Origin: Oxalobacteraceae bacterium
GTDB taxonomy: Bacteria; Pseudomonadota; Gammaproteobacteria; Burkholderiales; Burkholderiaceae_D
Direction of reading: 5' to 3'
DNA: 11,350 nt
Assembly: GCA_003537575.1 (NCBI GenBank)
Contig: DPRS01000025.1
Coordinates: forward strand, 14,713-26,062
Shown here: positions 7,015 to 11,350 of the stretch, piece by piece
Layout of the letters: each line of letters opens with the position of its first letter
Position numbering within the stretch: position 1 is the stretch's first letter
The notes under the pieces: generated by a model
Database searches by the model: none
What the model saw: only the letters and a program-made list of their open reading frames with translations
Told to the model about the DNA's origin: nothing
Position numbers and translations under genes: made by a program

Positions 7015-7028
7015 CAGCGCATGCGCTG
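7015..7028. repeat. 14-bp perfect palindrome
   Basis: CAGCGCATGCGCTG reads identically on both strands. It sits in the spacer between the true hrcA end and the duplicated tail. It could be a protein-binding site or a hairpin without loop. Nothing in the sequence indicates which, and chance is possible in GC-rich DNA. Confidence 0.4.
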
Positions 7029-7047
7029 CGAAACCCCGGCCTCTCGT

Positions 7048-7101
7048 CCAATCGTCGACATCACTGCCAAGCTATTGGCCAACGCCCTGAGCCATCATTA
7101 A
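7048..7101 (+). pseudogene. Remnant copy of the hrcA 3' end
   Basis: These 54 bases repeat the last 17 codons and stop of hrcA (6906-6959). The reading is PIVDITAKLLANALSHH with stop TAA, against PIVDITAKLLSNALSHH with stop TGA in hrcA. By eye 45 of 54 bases match. All coding differences are synonymous except one Ser/Ala change, which shows that the copy diverged while still part of a working gene. Similarity stops abruptly upstream of CCAATC: the preceding bases do not resemble hrcA, and there is no start or ribosome-binding site, so it is not expressed as a gene. Its GC-rich codons match the rest of the region better than the tail of the intact gene does. I infer a remnant left by partial replacement or recombination of the hrcA end. 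Confidence 0.85.
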
Positions 7102-7130
7102 CCGCCAGCGCGGCGACACGGCTTTCCGCG

Positions 7131-7565
7131 TCATCCTTGCCCGCGATGCGGGCAATTCACCTTGGTGCAATGGCCGTACAGCGCCAGCGCATGGTCGGAA
7201 ATCTTGAAACCGCGCTCGTTGGCGATTTTCTGTTGCCGCTGTTCGATTTCATTGTCAAAGAATTCTTCGACCAGGCCGCAATCCAGGCAAACCAGATGGT
7301 CATGGTGAGAACCCTGGTTCAGTTCGAAAACAGCCTTGCCGGTTTCAAAATGATTGCGATGCAACAGCCCTGCCTGCTCGAATTGCGTCAGCACGCGATA
7401 TACCGTCGCCAGGCCGACATCCATATTTTCGCCCAGCAGGACTTTATAGACATCTTCCGCGCTTAAATGACGCACCGAGCTATTCTGGAAAATTTCCAGG
7501 ATTTTCAATCGCGGCAGGGTGGCCTTCAAGCCGCTGGCTTTCAAGTCGGAAGGATTGTTCGGCAT
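7131..7565 (-). CDS. fur: Fur, ferric uptake regulator
   Basis: Fur is a dimeric cytoplasmic repressor that uses ferrous iron as co-repressor to shut off iron uptake genes. The protein is 144 residues, the usual size. The N-terminal winged helix includes LKATLPRLKILEIF (13-26) and the recognition region DVGLATVYRVLTQFEQAGL (49-67). The C-terminal metal-binding and dimerisation domain has HHDHLVCLDCG (87-97), with Cys93 and Cys96, and a second pair in HCTKVNCPHR (Cys133, Cys138), consistent with a structural zinc site. The start at 7565 lacks a strong Shine-Dalgarno. It is divergent from bamE, an arrangement widely conserved in proteobacteria, and convergent with hrcA. The classic 19-bp Fur box is not recognisable in its upstream gap. 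Confidence 0.97.
   Translation of the reverse strand: MPNNPSDLKASGLKATLPRLKILEIFQNSSVRHLSAEDVYKVLLGENMDVGLATVYRVLTQFEQAGLLHRNHFETGKAVFELNQGSHHDHLVCLDCGLVEEFFDNEIEQRQQKIANERGFKISDHALALYGHCTKVNCPHRGQG
7137..7155. terminator. Hairpin at the fur 3' end, possible hrcA terminator
   Basis: TTGCCCG and CGGGCAA form a perfect 7-bp stem around CGATG, inside the last codons of fur. Because hrcA converges on fur, the hairpin could stop hrcA transcripts, but only TT follows on that strand. It cannot be a normal terminator for fur itself because it lies before the fur stop codon. Tentative. Confidence 0.25.
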
Positions 7566-7573
7566 GTTTATAC

Positions 7574-7604
7574 TTGAGAGATGAGTTCTGCTTTATCATA
7601 TAGT
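7574..7604 (+). promoter_or_regulatory. Possible bamE promoter
   Basis: TTGAGA (7574-7579, 4 of 6) and TATAGT (7599-7604, 5 of 6) are 19 bases apart, slightly longer than ideal. The predicted transcript starts near 7611, which places the GTG at 7603 upstream of the transcript and favours an ATG start at 7636. The -10 box shares bases with the fur -10 box on the other strand. Confidence 0.35.
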
Positions 7605-7623
7605 GTTTTTGCAAAAATTTCCT
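7595..7623 (-). promoter_or_regulatory. Possible fur promoter
   Basis: On the minus strand, TATGAT (7595-7600) matches the -10 consensus at 5 of 6 positions. The -35 position at 17-base spacing (AGGAAA, 7618-7623) is weak. The predicted leader to fur is about 23 bases. A 12-bp palindrome TTTTTGCAAAAA (7606-7617) sits between the two boxes. Confidence 0.35.
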
Positions 7624-7635
7624 GACTTGATCAAG

Positions 7636-8328
7636 ATGCCTATGCGCCTGCCGTTTACCGTATTCCCTTCCGCTTCGACGTTGACCCGTGCATGTTGCCT
7701 GCTTGCGGCAAGCGCCCTGGTCGGCTGCGCTACCAAGAACCCCCTGATGGAAGAACCGGTTGCGGCCGTGCCGGCGGCAAAGCCAGTACCGGCGGCAAAG
7801 CCGGCGCAAGCTGAAAAACCGGCAGCTGCGGCTATCGCTGCGACCACTCCGCCAGCTGTCCCGGCACCTGTCGCTTCGGCCGCCGGCTCTGCTCCTGCAG
7901 CCGCCAGCCCTGCAGCGCCGGCATCCCAGGCCGCGCAAAGCCAGCCGGCCAAGACACCCGGGCAAGCCGCAACGGGGGTGCAAACCACCCAGGCCAAGCG
8001 CCTGTTCGGCATTTTTTCGCCGTACCGGATCGATATCCAGCAAGGGAATTTCATCTCGCAGGAGCAACTGGAACAACTCAAGGTCGGCATGACGCCGGAC
8101 CAGGTGAAGTTTGTGCTGGGTACGCCCTTACTGACCGATATATTCCATGCCAACCGCTGGGATTACGTGTTCCGCTTGCAGAAAGGCAGCGGCGAAGTTA
8201 TCAGCAGCCGCATCGCCGTGCATTTCCAGGATAGCCGTGTCGCCAGGATCGATGCTGGCACCTTGCCGAGCGAGCACGATTATCTGTCTCTGATCGCAGG
8301 TCCGGCCCAGCAAGCGCCAAAAAAATAA
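7636..8328 (+). CDS. bamE: BamE (SmpA/OmlA) outer-membrane assembly lipoprotein
   Basis: BamE is a lipoprotein of the BAM complex that helps insert beta-barrel proteins into the outer membrane. From the ATG at 7636 the protein is 230 residues. A signal peptide (1-30) ends in the lipobox LVGC with lipidated Cys31. Residues 32-120 form a long linker very rich in Ala and Pro, with a VPAAKPVPAAKP repeat (45-56, encoded by an 18-bp tandem repeat at 7768-7803). The BamE domain (about 121-215) starts with the family hallmark YRIDIQQGNFISQEQLEQL, then VGMTPDQVKFVLGTPL and WDYVFRLQ. E. coli BamE is about 113 residues with no such linker. An in-frame GTG at 7603 is rejected because it overlaps the likely -10 box and adds nothing typical. 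dapB follows 29 bp on. Confidence 0.93.
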   Translation: MPMRLPFTVFPSASTLTRACCLLAASALVGCATKNPLMEEPVAAVPAAKPVPAAKPAQAEKPAAAAIAATTPPAVPAPVASAAGSAPAAASPAAPASQAAQSQPAKTPGQAATGVQTTQAKRLFGIFSPYRIDIQQGNFISQEQLEQLKVGMTPDQVKFVLGTPLLTDIFHANRWDYVFRLQKGSGEVISSRIAVHFQDSRVARIDAGTLPSEHDYLSLIAGPAQQAPKK

Positions 8329-8357
8329 TGTTTTATTAACGAATTTTATCTGGCATT

Positions 8358-9161
8358 ATGAATCCATTGAACATCGCCATCGCCGGCGCCTCCGGCCGCA
8401 TGGGCCGCATGCTGATCGAGGCCGTGCAGGAAGCCGATGACGCCGTCCTCGCCGGCGCTCTTGACATTTCCGGTCCGAACGTTGGCACCGACGCCACCGC
8501 CTTCGCCGGCAAGCCTTGCGGCGTGGCCATCGAATCCGACCTTGCCAAGGGCCTGGCGAATGCCGAATACCTGATCGACTTCACCCGTCCCGAAGGCACC
8601 CTGAAGCACCTGGAATACTGCGCCGCGCACGGCATCAAGGTCATCATCGGCACCACCGGTTTCGACGAAGCCGGCAAGGCGGCCATTGCCGCCGCCGCAC
8701 AAAAGACCGCGATCGTATTTGCCCCCAACATGAGCGTCGGCGTCAACGTCACCATGAAGCTGCTGGAAATGGCGGCCAAGAGCTTTGCCGAAGGCTATGA
8801 CATCGAAATCATCGAGGCGCACCACCGCCACAAGGTCGATGCGCCGTCCGGCACCGCCCTGAAAATGGGCGAAGTGGTGGCCAGTGCGCTCGGCCGCGAC
8901 CTCAAGGATGTCGGCGTGTTCGCGCGCGAAGGCGTCACCGGCCCGCGCGACCCGTCGTCGATCGGTTTTGCGACGATTCGCGGCGGCGACATCGTCGGCG
9001 ACCATACCGTGCTGTTCGCCGGCATCGGCGAGCGCATCGAGATCACCCACAAGTCGTCCAGCCGGGTCACCTATGCGCACGGCAGCCTGCGCGCAGCGCG
9101 CTTCCTGGCCGACAAGAAAACCGGCCTGTACGACATGCAGGATGTACTTGGCCTGCGTTGA
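8358..9161 (+). CDS. dapB: 4-hydroxy-tetrahydrodipicolinate reductase
   Basis: DapB reduces 4-hydroxy-tetrahydrodipicolinate with NAD(P)H in the diaminopimelate pathway, supplying lysine and the cross-linking amino acid of peptidoglycan. It is cytoplasmic and normally tetrameric. The protein is 267 residues, the standard length. It shows the N-terminal Rossmann loop IAGASGRMGR (8-17), IDFTRPEGT (73-81), GTTGF (98-102), FAPNMSVGVN (121-130), and the catalytic signature EAHHRHKVDAPSGTA (153-167) with His155 and Lys159 in the positions of the E. coli proton donor pair. The start MNPLNIAIAG is unambiguous, with only CTGG as a weak ribosome-binding site. It follows bamE closely, is probably co-transcribed with it, and is followed by exbB after 61 bp. 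Confidence 0.98.
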   Translation: MNPLNIAIAGASGRMGRMLIEAVQEADDAVLAGALDISGPNVGTDATAFAGKPCGVAIESDLAKGLANAEYLIDFTRPEGTLKHLEYCAAHGIKVIIGTTGFDEAGKAAIAAAAQKTAIVFAPNMSVGVNVTMKLLEMAAKSFAEGYDIEIIEAHHRHKVDAPSGTALKMGEVVASALGRDLKDVGVFAREGVTGPRDPSSIGFATIRGGDIVGDHTVLFAGIGERIEITHKSSSRVTYAHGSLRAARFLADKKTGLYDMQDVLGLR

Positions 9162-9222
9162 ATAAACCAGGCATGACAGGCGAAAAAACAGGCGTTTTCT
9201 CCAACCAGCGAATCGGACCCGC

Positions 9223-9915
9223 ATGAATCCAGCCACTCCCACCCTCGGTTTTGCGCATTACTGGGCACAGGGCGACGCCGTTTCCCATGCGGTCGCCTAT
9301 GCCCTGCTGCTGATGTCGGTCGCCAGCTGGTATTACATCCTGTCCAAAGCCTGGATTTCCTGGCGCATCCGCAAAAGCGCCAAAAATCTCGACGCTTTCT
9401 GGAGCGCGCCCAGCCTGGACGACGCCATCGCCCTGATCCGCCGGACCGACCCGGAAAACGTCTACACGCCGCTGGCCGCGCAAAGCGCCCAGGCGGCCAA
9501 CGTCAGCGCCCAGGCCGGCTCCCTGAATGCCCACACCGACCCGGGCGAACTGATCACTCGCACCCTGCGCCAGGAAATCAACCGTGTCGCCGCCCGCCTG
9601 GAAAACGGCCTGACCCTGCTGGCTTCGGTGGGTTCGACCGCGCCCTTCGTCGGCCTGTTCGGCACCGTCTGGGGAATCTACCACGCGCTGGTGGCGGTCT
9701 CGACCACCGGCACGGTGCAGATCGACAAGGTCGCCGGCCCGGTCGGCGAAGCGCTGATCATGACGGCGCTCGGCCTGGTGGTGGCGATTCCGGCAGTGCT
9801 GGCCTACAATGCCTTCACCCGGGTCAACCGCCTTACCCTGGCGGAACTGGATGGTTTTGCACATGACTTGCATGCCTACCTGACCACCGGCGCCCGCGTG
9901 GCAAAGCAAAACTGA
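9223..9915 (+). CDS. exbB: ExbB-type proton channel protein (MotA/TolQ/ExbB family)
   Basis: This inner-membrane protein forms, with ExbD, a proton-driven motor that energises TonB-dependent transport or a Tol-like process. It is 230 residues with three predicted membrane segments: about 22-45, 128-158 (containing GSTAPFVGLFGTVWGI, 137-152) and 175-198 (GEALIMTALGLVVAIPAVLAYN, 175-196). Thr148, Glu176 and Thr181 fall at the same numbers as the conserved residues of E. coli ExbB. The cytoplasmic loop between the first two segments has an Ala- and Gln-rich stretch (84-103). GGA stands about six bases before the ATG. exbD follows after 24 bp. No TonB gene or Fur box is seen nearby, so the substrate cannot be named. 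A TolQ paralogue is the alternative. Confidence 0.9.
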   Translation: MNPATPTLGFAHYWAQGDAVSHAVAYALLLMSVASWYYILSKAWISWRIRKSAKNLDAFWSAPSLDDAIALIRRTDPENVYTPLAAQSAQAANVSAQAGSLNAHTDPGELITRTLRQEINRVAARLENGLTLLASVGSTAPFVGLFGTVWGIYHALVAVSTTGTVQIDKVAGPVGEALIMTALGLVVAIPAVLAYNAFTRVNRLTLAELDGFAHDLHAYLTTGARVAKQN

Positions 9916-9939
9916 TTTCCAGGCATCGCGAGGTAAAAA

Positions 9940-10383
9940 ATGGCCTTTGGCGGATTCAACCAGAACCAGCAGGCAGGGCCCATGGCGGACATCAATGTCA
10001 CGCCAATGGTCGACGTAATGCTGGTGCTGCTGGTCATTTTCATCATTACCGCGCCGCTGTTTACCCATGCCATCAAGCTGGATTTGCCGACCGCGCAGTC
10101 CGAAGCCGCGCAGGAAAAGCCGGAAACCATTTCCCTGTCCATCAATGGCGAAGGGCAGATTTTCTGGGGCAATGACGCCATCAGCCAGCAAGACCTGGAA
10201 GCGCGCCTGGCCCAGGCAGGGCAGCAAAAGCCGCAGCCGGAACTGCACCTGCGCGCCGACAAGGCGACCCGCTACGAAATCATCGCCCAGGTCATGGCGG
10301 CGGCGCAGTCGAATGGCTTGACCAAGCTCGGCTTCGTGACGGAGCCCCAGCCTGGCGCAGCGCAACCCGCCCAGGTGAAATAA
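9940..10383 (+). CDS. exbD: ExbD-type biopolymer transport protein
   Basis: ExbD is the single-span partner of ExbB. Its membrane aspartate carries protons, and its periplasmic domain contacts TonB or an equivalent. The protein is 147 residues. A short cytoplasmic N-terminus is followed by DINVTPMVDVMLVLL (17-31), the membrane helix to about residue 40 with the conserved Asp25, then a periplasmic domain that includes ISLSINGEGQIFW and a PELHLRADKATRYEIIAQVMAAAQ block typical of ExbD/TolR proteins. A good AGG ribosome-binding site precedes the ATG. The last codons provide the AGGTGA that serves the barstar-like gene, which begins four bases after the exbD stop, so the genes are very likely translated from one message. 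Confidence 0.93.
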   Translation: MAFGGFNQNQQAGPMADINVTPMVDVMLVLLVIFIITAPLFTHAIKLDLPTAQSEAAQEKPETISLSINGEGQIFWGNDAISQQDLEARLAQAGQQKPQPELHLRADKATRYEIIAQVMAAAQSNGLTKLGFVTEPQPGAAQPAQVK

Positions 10384-10387
10384 AACC

Positions 10388-10714
10388 ATGGCCCATGTCC
10401 GCCTGGATGGCGCCGCCATCATCGACTGGCCCTCCTTCCATGCGCAATGCAAGGAAGCTTTCGGTTTTCCCGATTTTTATGGCAACAACCTGGATGCCTG
10501 GGTCGATTGCCTTTCCTATTTGCGCGACGATGACGGCATGACGCGCTTCCGCCTGGCCGAAAATGAAGTGCTCGAAATCGAGCTGGCGCAGTCCGACGCC
10601 TTGCGTCAGCATGCCCCCGAACTGCTGGAAGAAGTGGCCTTCTGCATCGAAGGCATCAACGAGCGCTATACCGATTACGGTGAAAAACCGGCCTTGAAAC
10701 TGGTATTGCGCTGA
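10388..10714 (+). CDS. Barstar-family protein (ribonuclease inhibitor-like), orphan
   Basis: The 108-residue product resembles barstar, the small intracellular inhibitor that blocks the active site of the ribonuclease barnase. The key block FYGNNLDAWVDCL (30-42) aligns with YYGENLDALWDCL of Bacillus barstar. This places Asp36 and Asp40 at the barnase-contacting Asp35 and Asp39, while barstar Tyr29 is replaced by Phe30. An acidic stretch (LEEVAFCIEGINERYTDYG) follows, where barstar has its Glu76 contact, and the protein ends in a hydrophobic strand (LKLVLR). No barnase-like ribonuclease is in the window. It starts four bases after exbD with AGGTGA upstream, so it is the tail of the exbBD unit. 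It may inhibit an unlinked nuclease or have another role; this is not known from the sequence. Confidence 0.85.
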   Translation: MAHVRLDGAAIIDWPSFHAQCKEAFGFPDFYGNNLDAWVDCLSYLRDDDGMTRFRLAENEVLEIELAQSDALRQHAPELLEEVAFCIEGINERYTDYGEKPALKLVLR

Positions 10715-10721
10715 CCGATTG

Positions 10722-10750
10722 TGCCGTTTTACGGCAATTTCACGTTTTTT
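10722..10750 (+). terminator. Possible terminator after the barstar-like gene
   Basis: TGCCG (10722-10726) and CGGCA (10732-10736) form a short hairpin around TTTTA, followed by AATTTCACG and a run of six T (10745-10750). A second hairpin, CGGCAA with TTGCCG (10754-10774), lies just beyond. The T-run is offset from the first stem, so this is a weak call, but it fits the end of the bamE-to-barstar unit before the leuS promoter. Confidence 0.35.
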
Positions 10751-10776
10751 CGGCGGCAAGACGAGGTTTTGCCGGC

Positions 10777-10805
10777 TCGTAAGCCCCTGCCCGAAACAGT
10801 ATAAT
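10777..10805 (+). promoter_or_regulatory. Sigma-70 promoter of leuS
   Basis: A perfect TATAAT (10800-10805) lies 17 bases after TCGTAA (10777-10782, 3 of 6 consensus). The predicted transcript starts near 10812, leaving about 30 bases before the leuS ATG. No leader peptide or T-box fits in so short a leader. Confidence 0.6.
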
Positions 10806-10841
10806 GTCGGGTTCATATCCCATTTCCCTACCAACACCGTC

Positions 10842-11350
10842 ATGCAAGACAAATACAGCCCCGCCGATGTCGAGAAATCGGCGCAAGACCATTGGCAAGC
10901 CATCGATGCCTACCGCGCCGTCGAGCACGCCAAAGACAAGAACGGCCAGGACAAGAAAAAATTCTATGCCTGCTCGATGCTGCCCTACCCGTCGGGCAAG
11001 CTGCATATGGGGCATGTGCGCAACTACACCATCAACGACATGCTCAGCCGCTTTTTGCGGATGAACGGTTACAACGTCCTGATGCCGATGGGCTGGGATG
11101 CCTTCGGCTTGCCGGCGGAAAACGCCGCGCTGAAGAACAAGGTGCCGCCGGCGAAGTGGACTTACGACAATATCGCCTACATGAAGAAGCAGATGCAGGC
11201 GATGGGCCTGGCGGTCGACTGGTCGCGTGAAATCGCCACCTGCGATCCCGCCTACTACAAGTGGAACCAGTGGTTGTTTCTGAAAATGCTGGACAAGGGC
11301 ATCGCCTACCGCAAGACCCAGGTGGTGAACTGGGACCCGGTCGACCAGAC
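10842..11350 (+). CDS. leuS: Leucyl-tRNA synthetase, 5' part (runs off window)
   Basis: LeuS is the cytoplasmic class I synthetase that charges tRNA-Leu. The frame is open from the ATG to the window end, giving 169 codons of an enzyme of roughly 860-880 residues. The start MQDKYSPADVEKSAQDHW fits proteobacterial LeuS. The ATP-binding signature PYPSGKLHMGHVRNYT (49-64) carries the HIGH-type motif as HMGH (55-58), followed by GYNVLMPMGWDAFGLPAENAA, another strong family block. The sequence then goes toward the zinc and editing region (VVNWDPVDQT). No Shine-Dalgarno sequence precedes the ATG. The gene has its own promoter and is separated from the barstar-like gene by 127 bp. Confidence 0.98.
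   Translation, partial: MQDKYSPADVEKSAQDHWQAIDAYRAVEHAKDKNGQDKKKFYACSMLPYPSGKLHMGHVRNYTINDMLSRFLRMNGYNVLMPMGWDAFGLPAENAALKNKVPPAKWTYDNIAYMKKQMQAMGLAVDWSREIATCDPAYYKWNQWLFLKMLDKGIAYRKTQVVNWDPVDQ

Noticed and set aside
7603..7635. GTG start for bamE, 11 codons upstream of the ATG
   Set aside because: The GTG overlaps the likely -10 box, and the extra residues would only lengthen the signal peptide without improving it.
7566..7635. Fur box for autoregulation of fur
   Set aside because: The AT-rich gap has no convincing run of the NATWAT-type hexamers or of the 19-bp GATAATGATWATCATTATC consensus.
8346..9242. 298-codon open frame on the minus strand opposite dapB
   Set aside because: It is a shadow of dapB, with no recognisable motif and a low-complexity His/Gly/Ala-rich translation.
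9067..10452. 461-codon open frame on the minus strand opposite exbB and exbD
   Set aside because: It lies antisense to two genes with clear family motifs, its translation matches nothing recognisable, and long antisense frames are expected in GC-rich coding DNA.
10842..11350. Antisense and other-frame ORFs over leuS (for example 10804-11064 and 10892-11230)
   Set aside because: The correct frame is the uninterrupted LeuS reading from 10842 to the window end, with PYPSGKLHMGH; the others are out-of-frame shadows.

Overview
This 11.35-kb window looks like a core chromosomal segment of a betaproteobacterium, most likely of the family Oxalobacteraceae (Herbaspirillum, Herminiimonas and Janthinobacterium relatives). 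The basis is the protein sequences and the gene neighbourhood: dnaK-grpE-hemH-recN-nadK facing hrcA, then fur facing bamE (omlA) with dapB. This is judged by eye without a database search. The DNA is GC-rich and densely coding. I see no mobile element, CRISPR array, RNA gene or phage gene, and no stretch over 300 bases without a gene.

Left part (1-5816), all on the minus strand. Reading in the direction of transcription, the order is nadK (NAD kinase), recN (DNA-repair SMC-like ATPase), hemH (ferrochelatase), grpE (nucleotide-exchange factor) and dnaK (Hsp70, cut by the window edge after 410 codons). grpE and dnaK each have their own heat-shock (sigma-32) promoter with a CTTGAAA -35 box and 13-base spacing. 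In both genes the -35 box lies the same distance from the start codon.

Middle part (5817-7565). hrcA, the heat-shock repressor, runs divergently from nadK. The 120-bp gap holds a sigma-32-like promoter for hrcA that overlaps a sigma-70-like promoter for nadK on the other strand. hrcA converges on fur. Between them is the most unusual thing in the window: a second, diverged copy of the last 17 codons and stop of hrcA (7048-7101). It is separated from the real hrcA end by a short, palindrome-rich spacer, part of which resembles the 3' end of fur. This looks like the scar of a recombination or partial gene replacement.

Right part (7636-11350), all on the plus strand: bamE (outer-membrane assembly lipoprotein with a long Ala/Pro linker), dapB (lysine and peptidoglycan precursor synthesis), exbB and exbD (proton-driven energisers of outer-membrane processes), an orphan barstar-like gene, and the first 169 codons of leuS (leucyl-tRNA synthetase) behind its own promoter. 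Themes are protein-folding stress (DnaK, GrpE, HrcA), iron and haem (Fur, HemH), and envelope maintenance (BamE, DapB, ExbBD). I found no new multi-gene system. The points worth a second look are the hrcA tail duplication, the promoter architecture and the orphan barstar.
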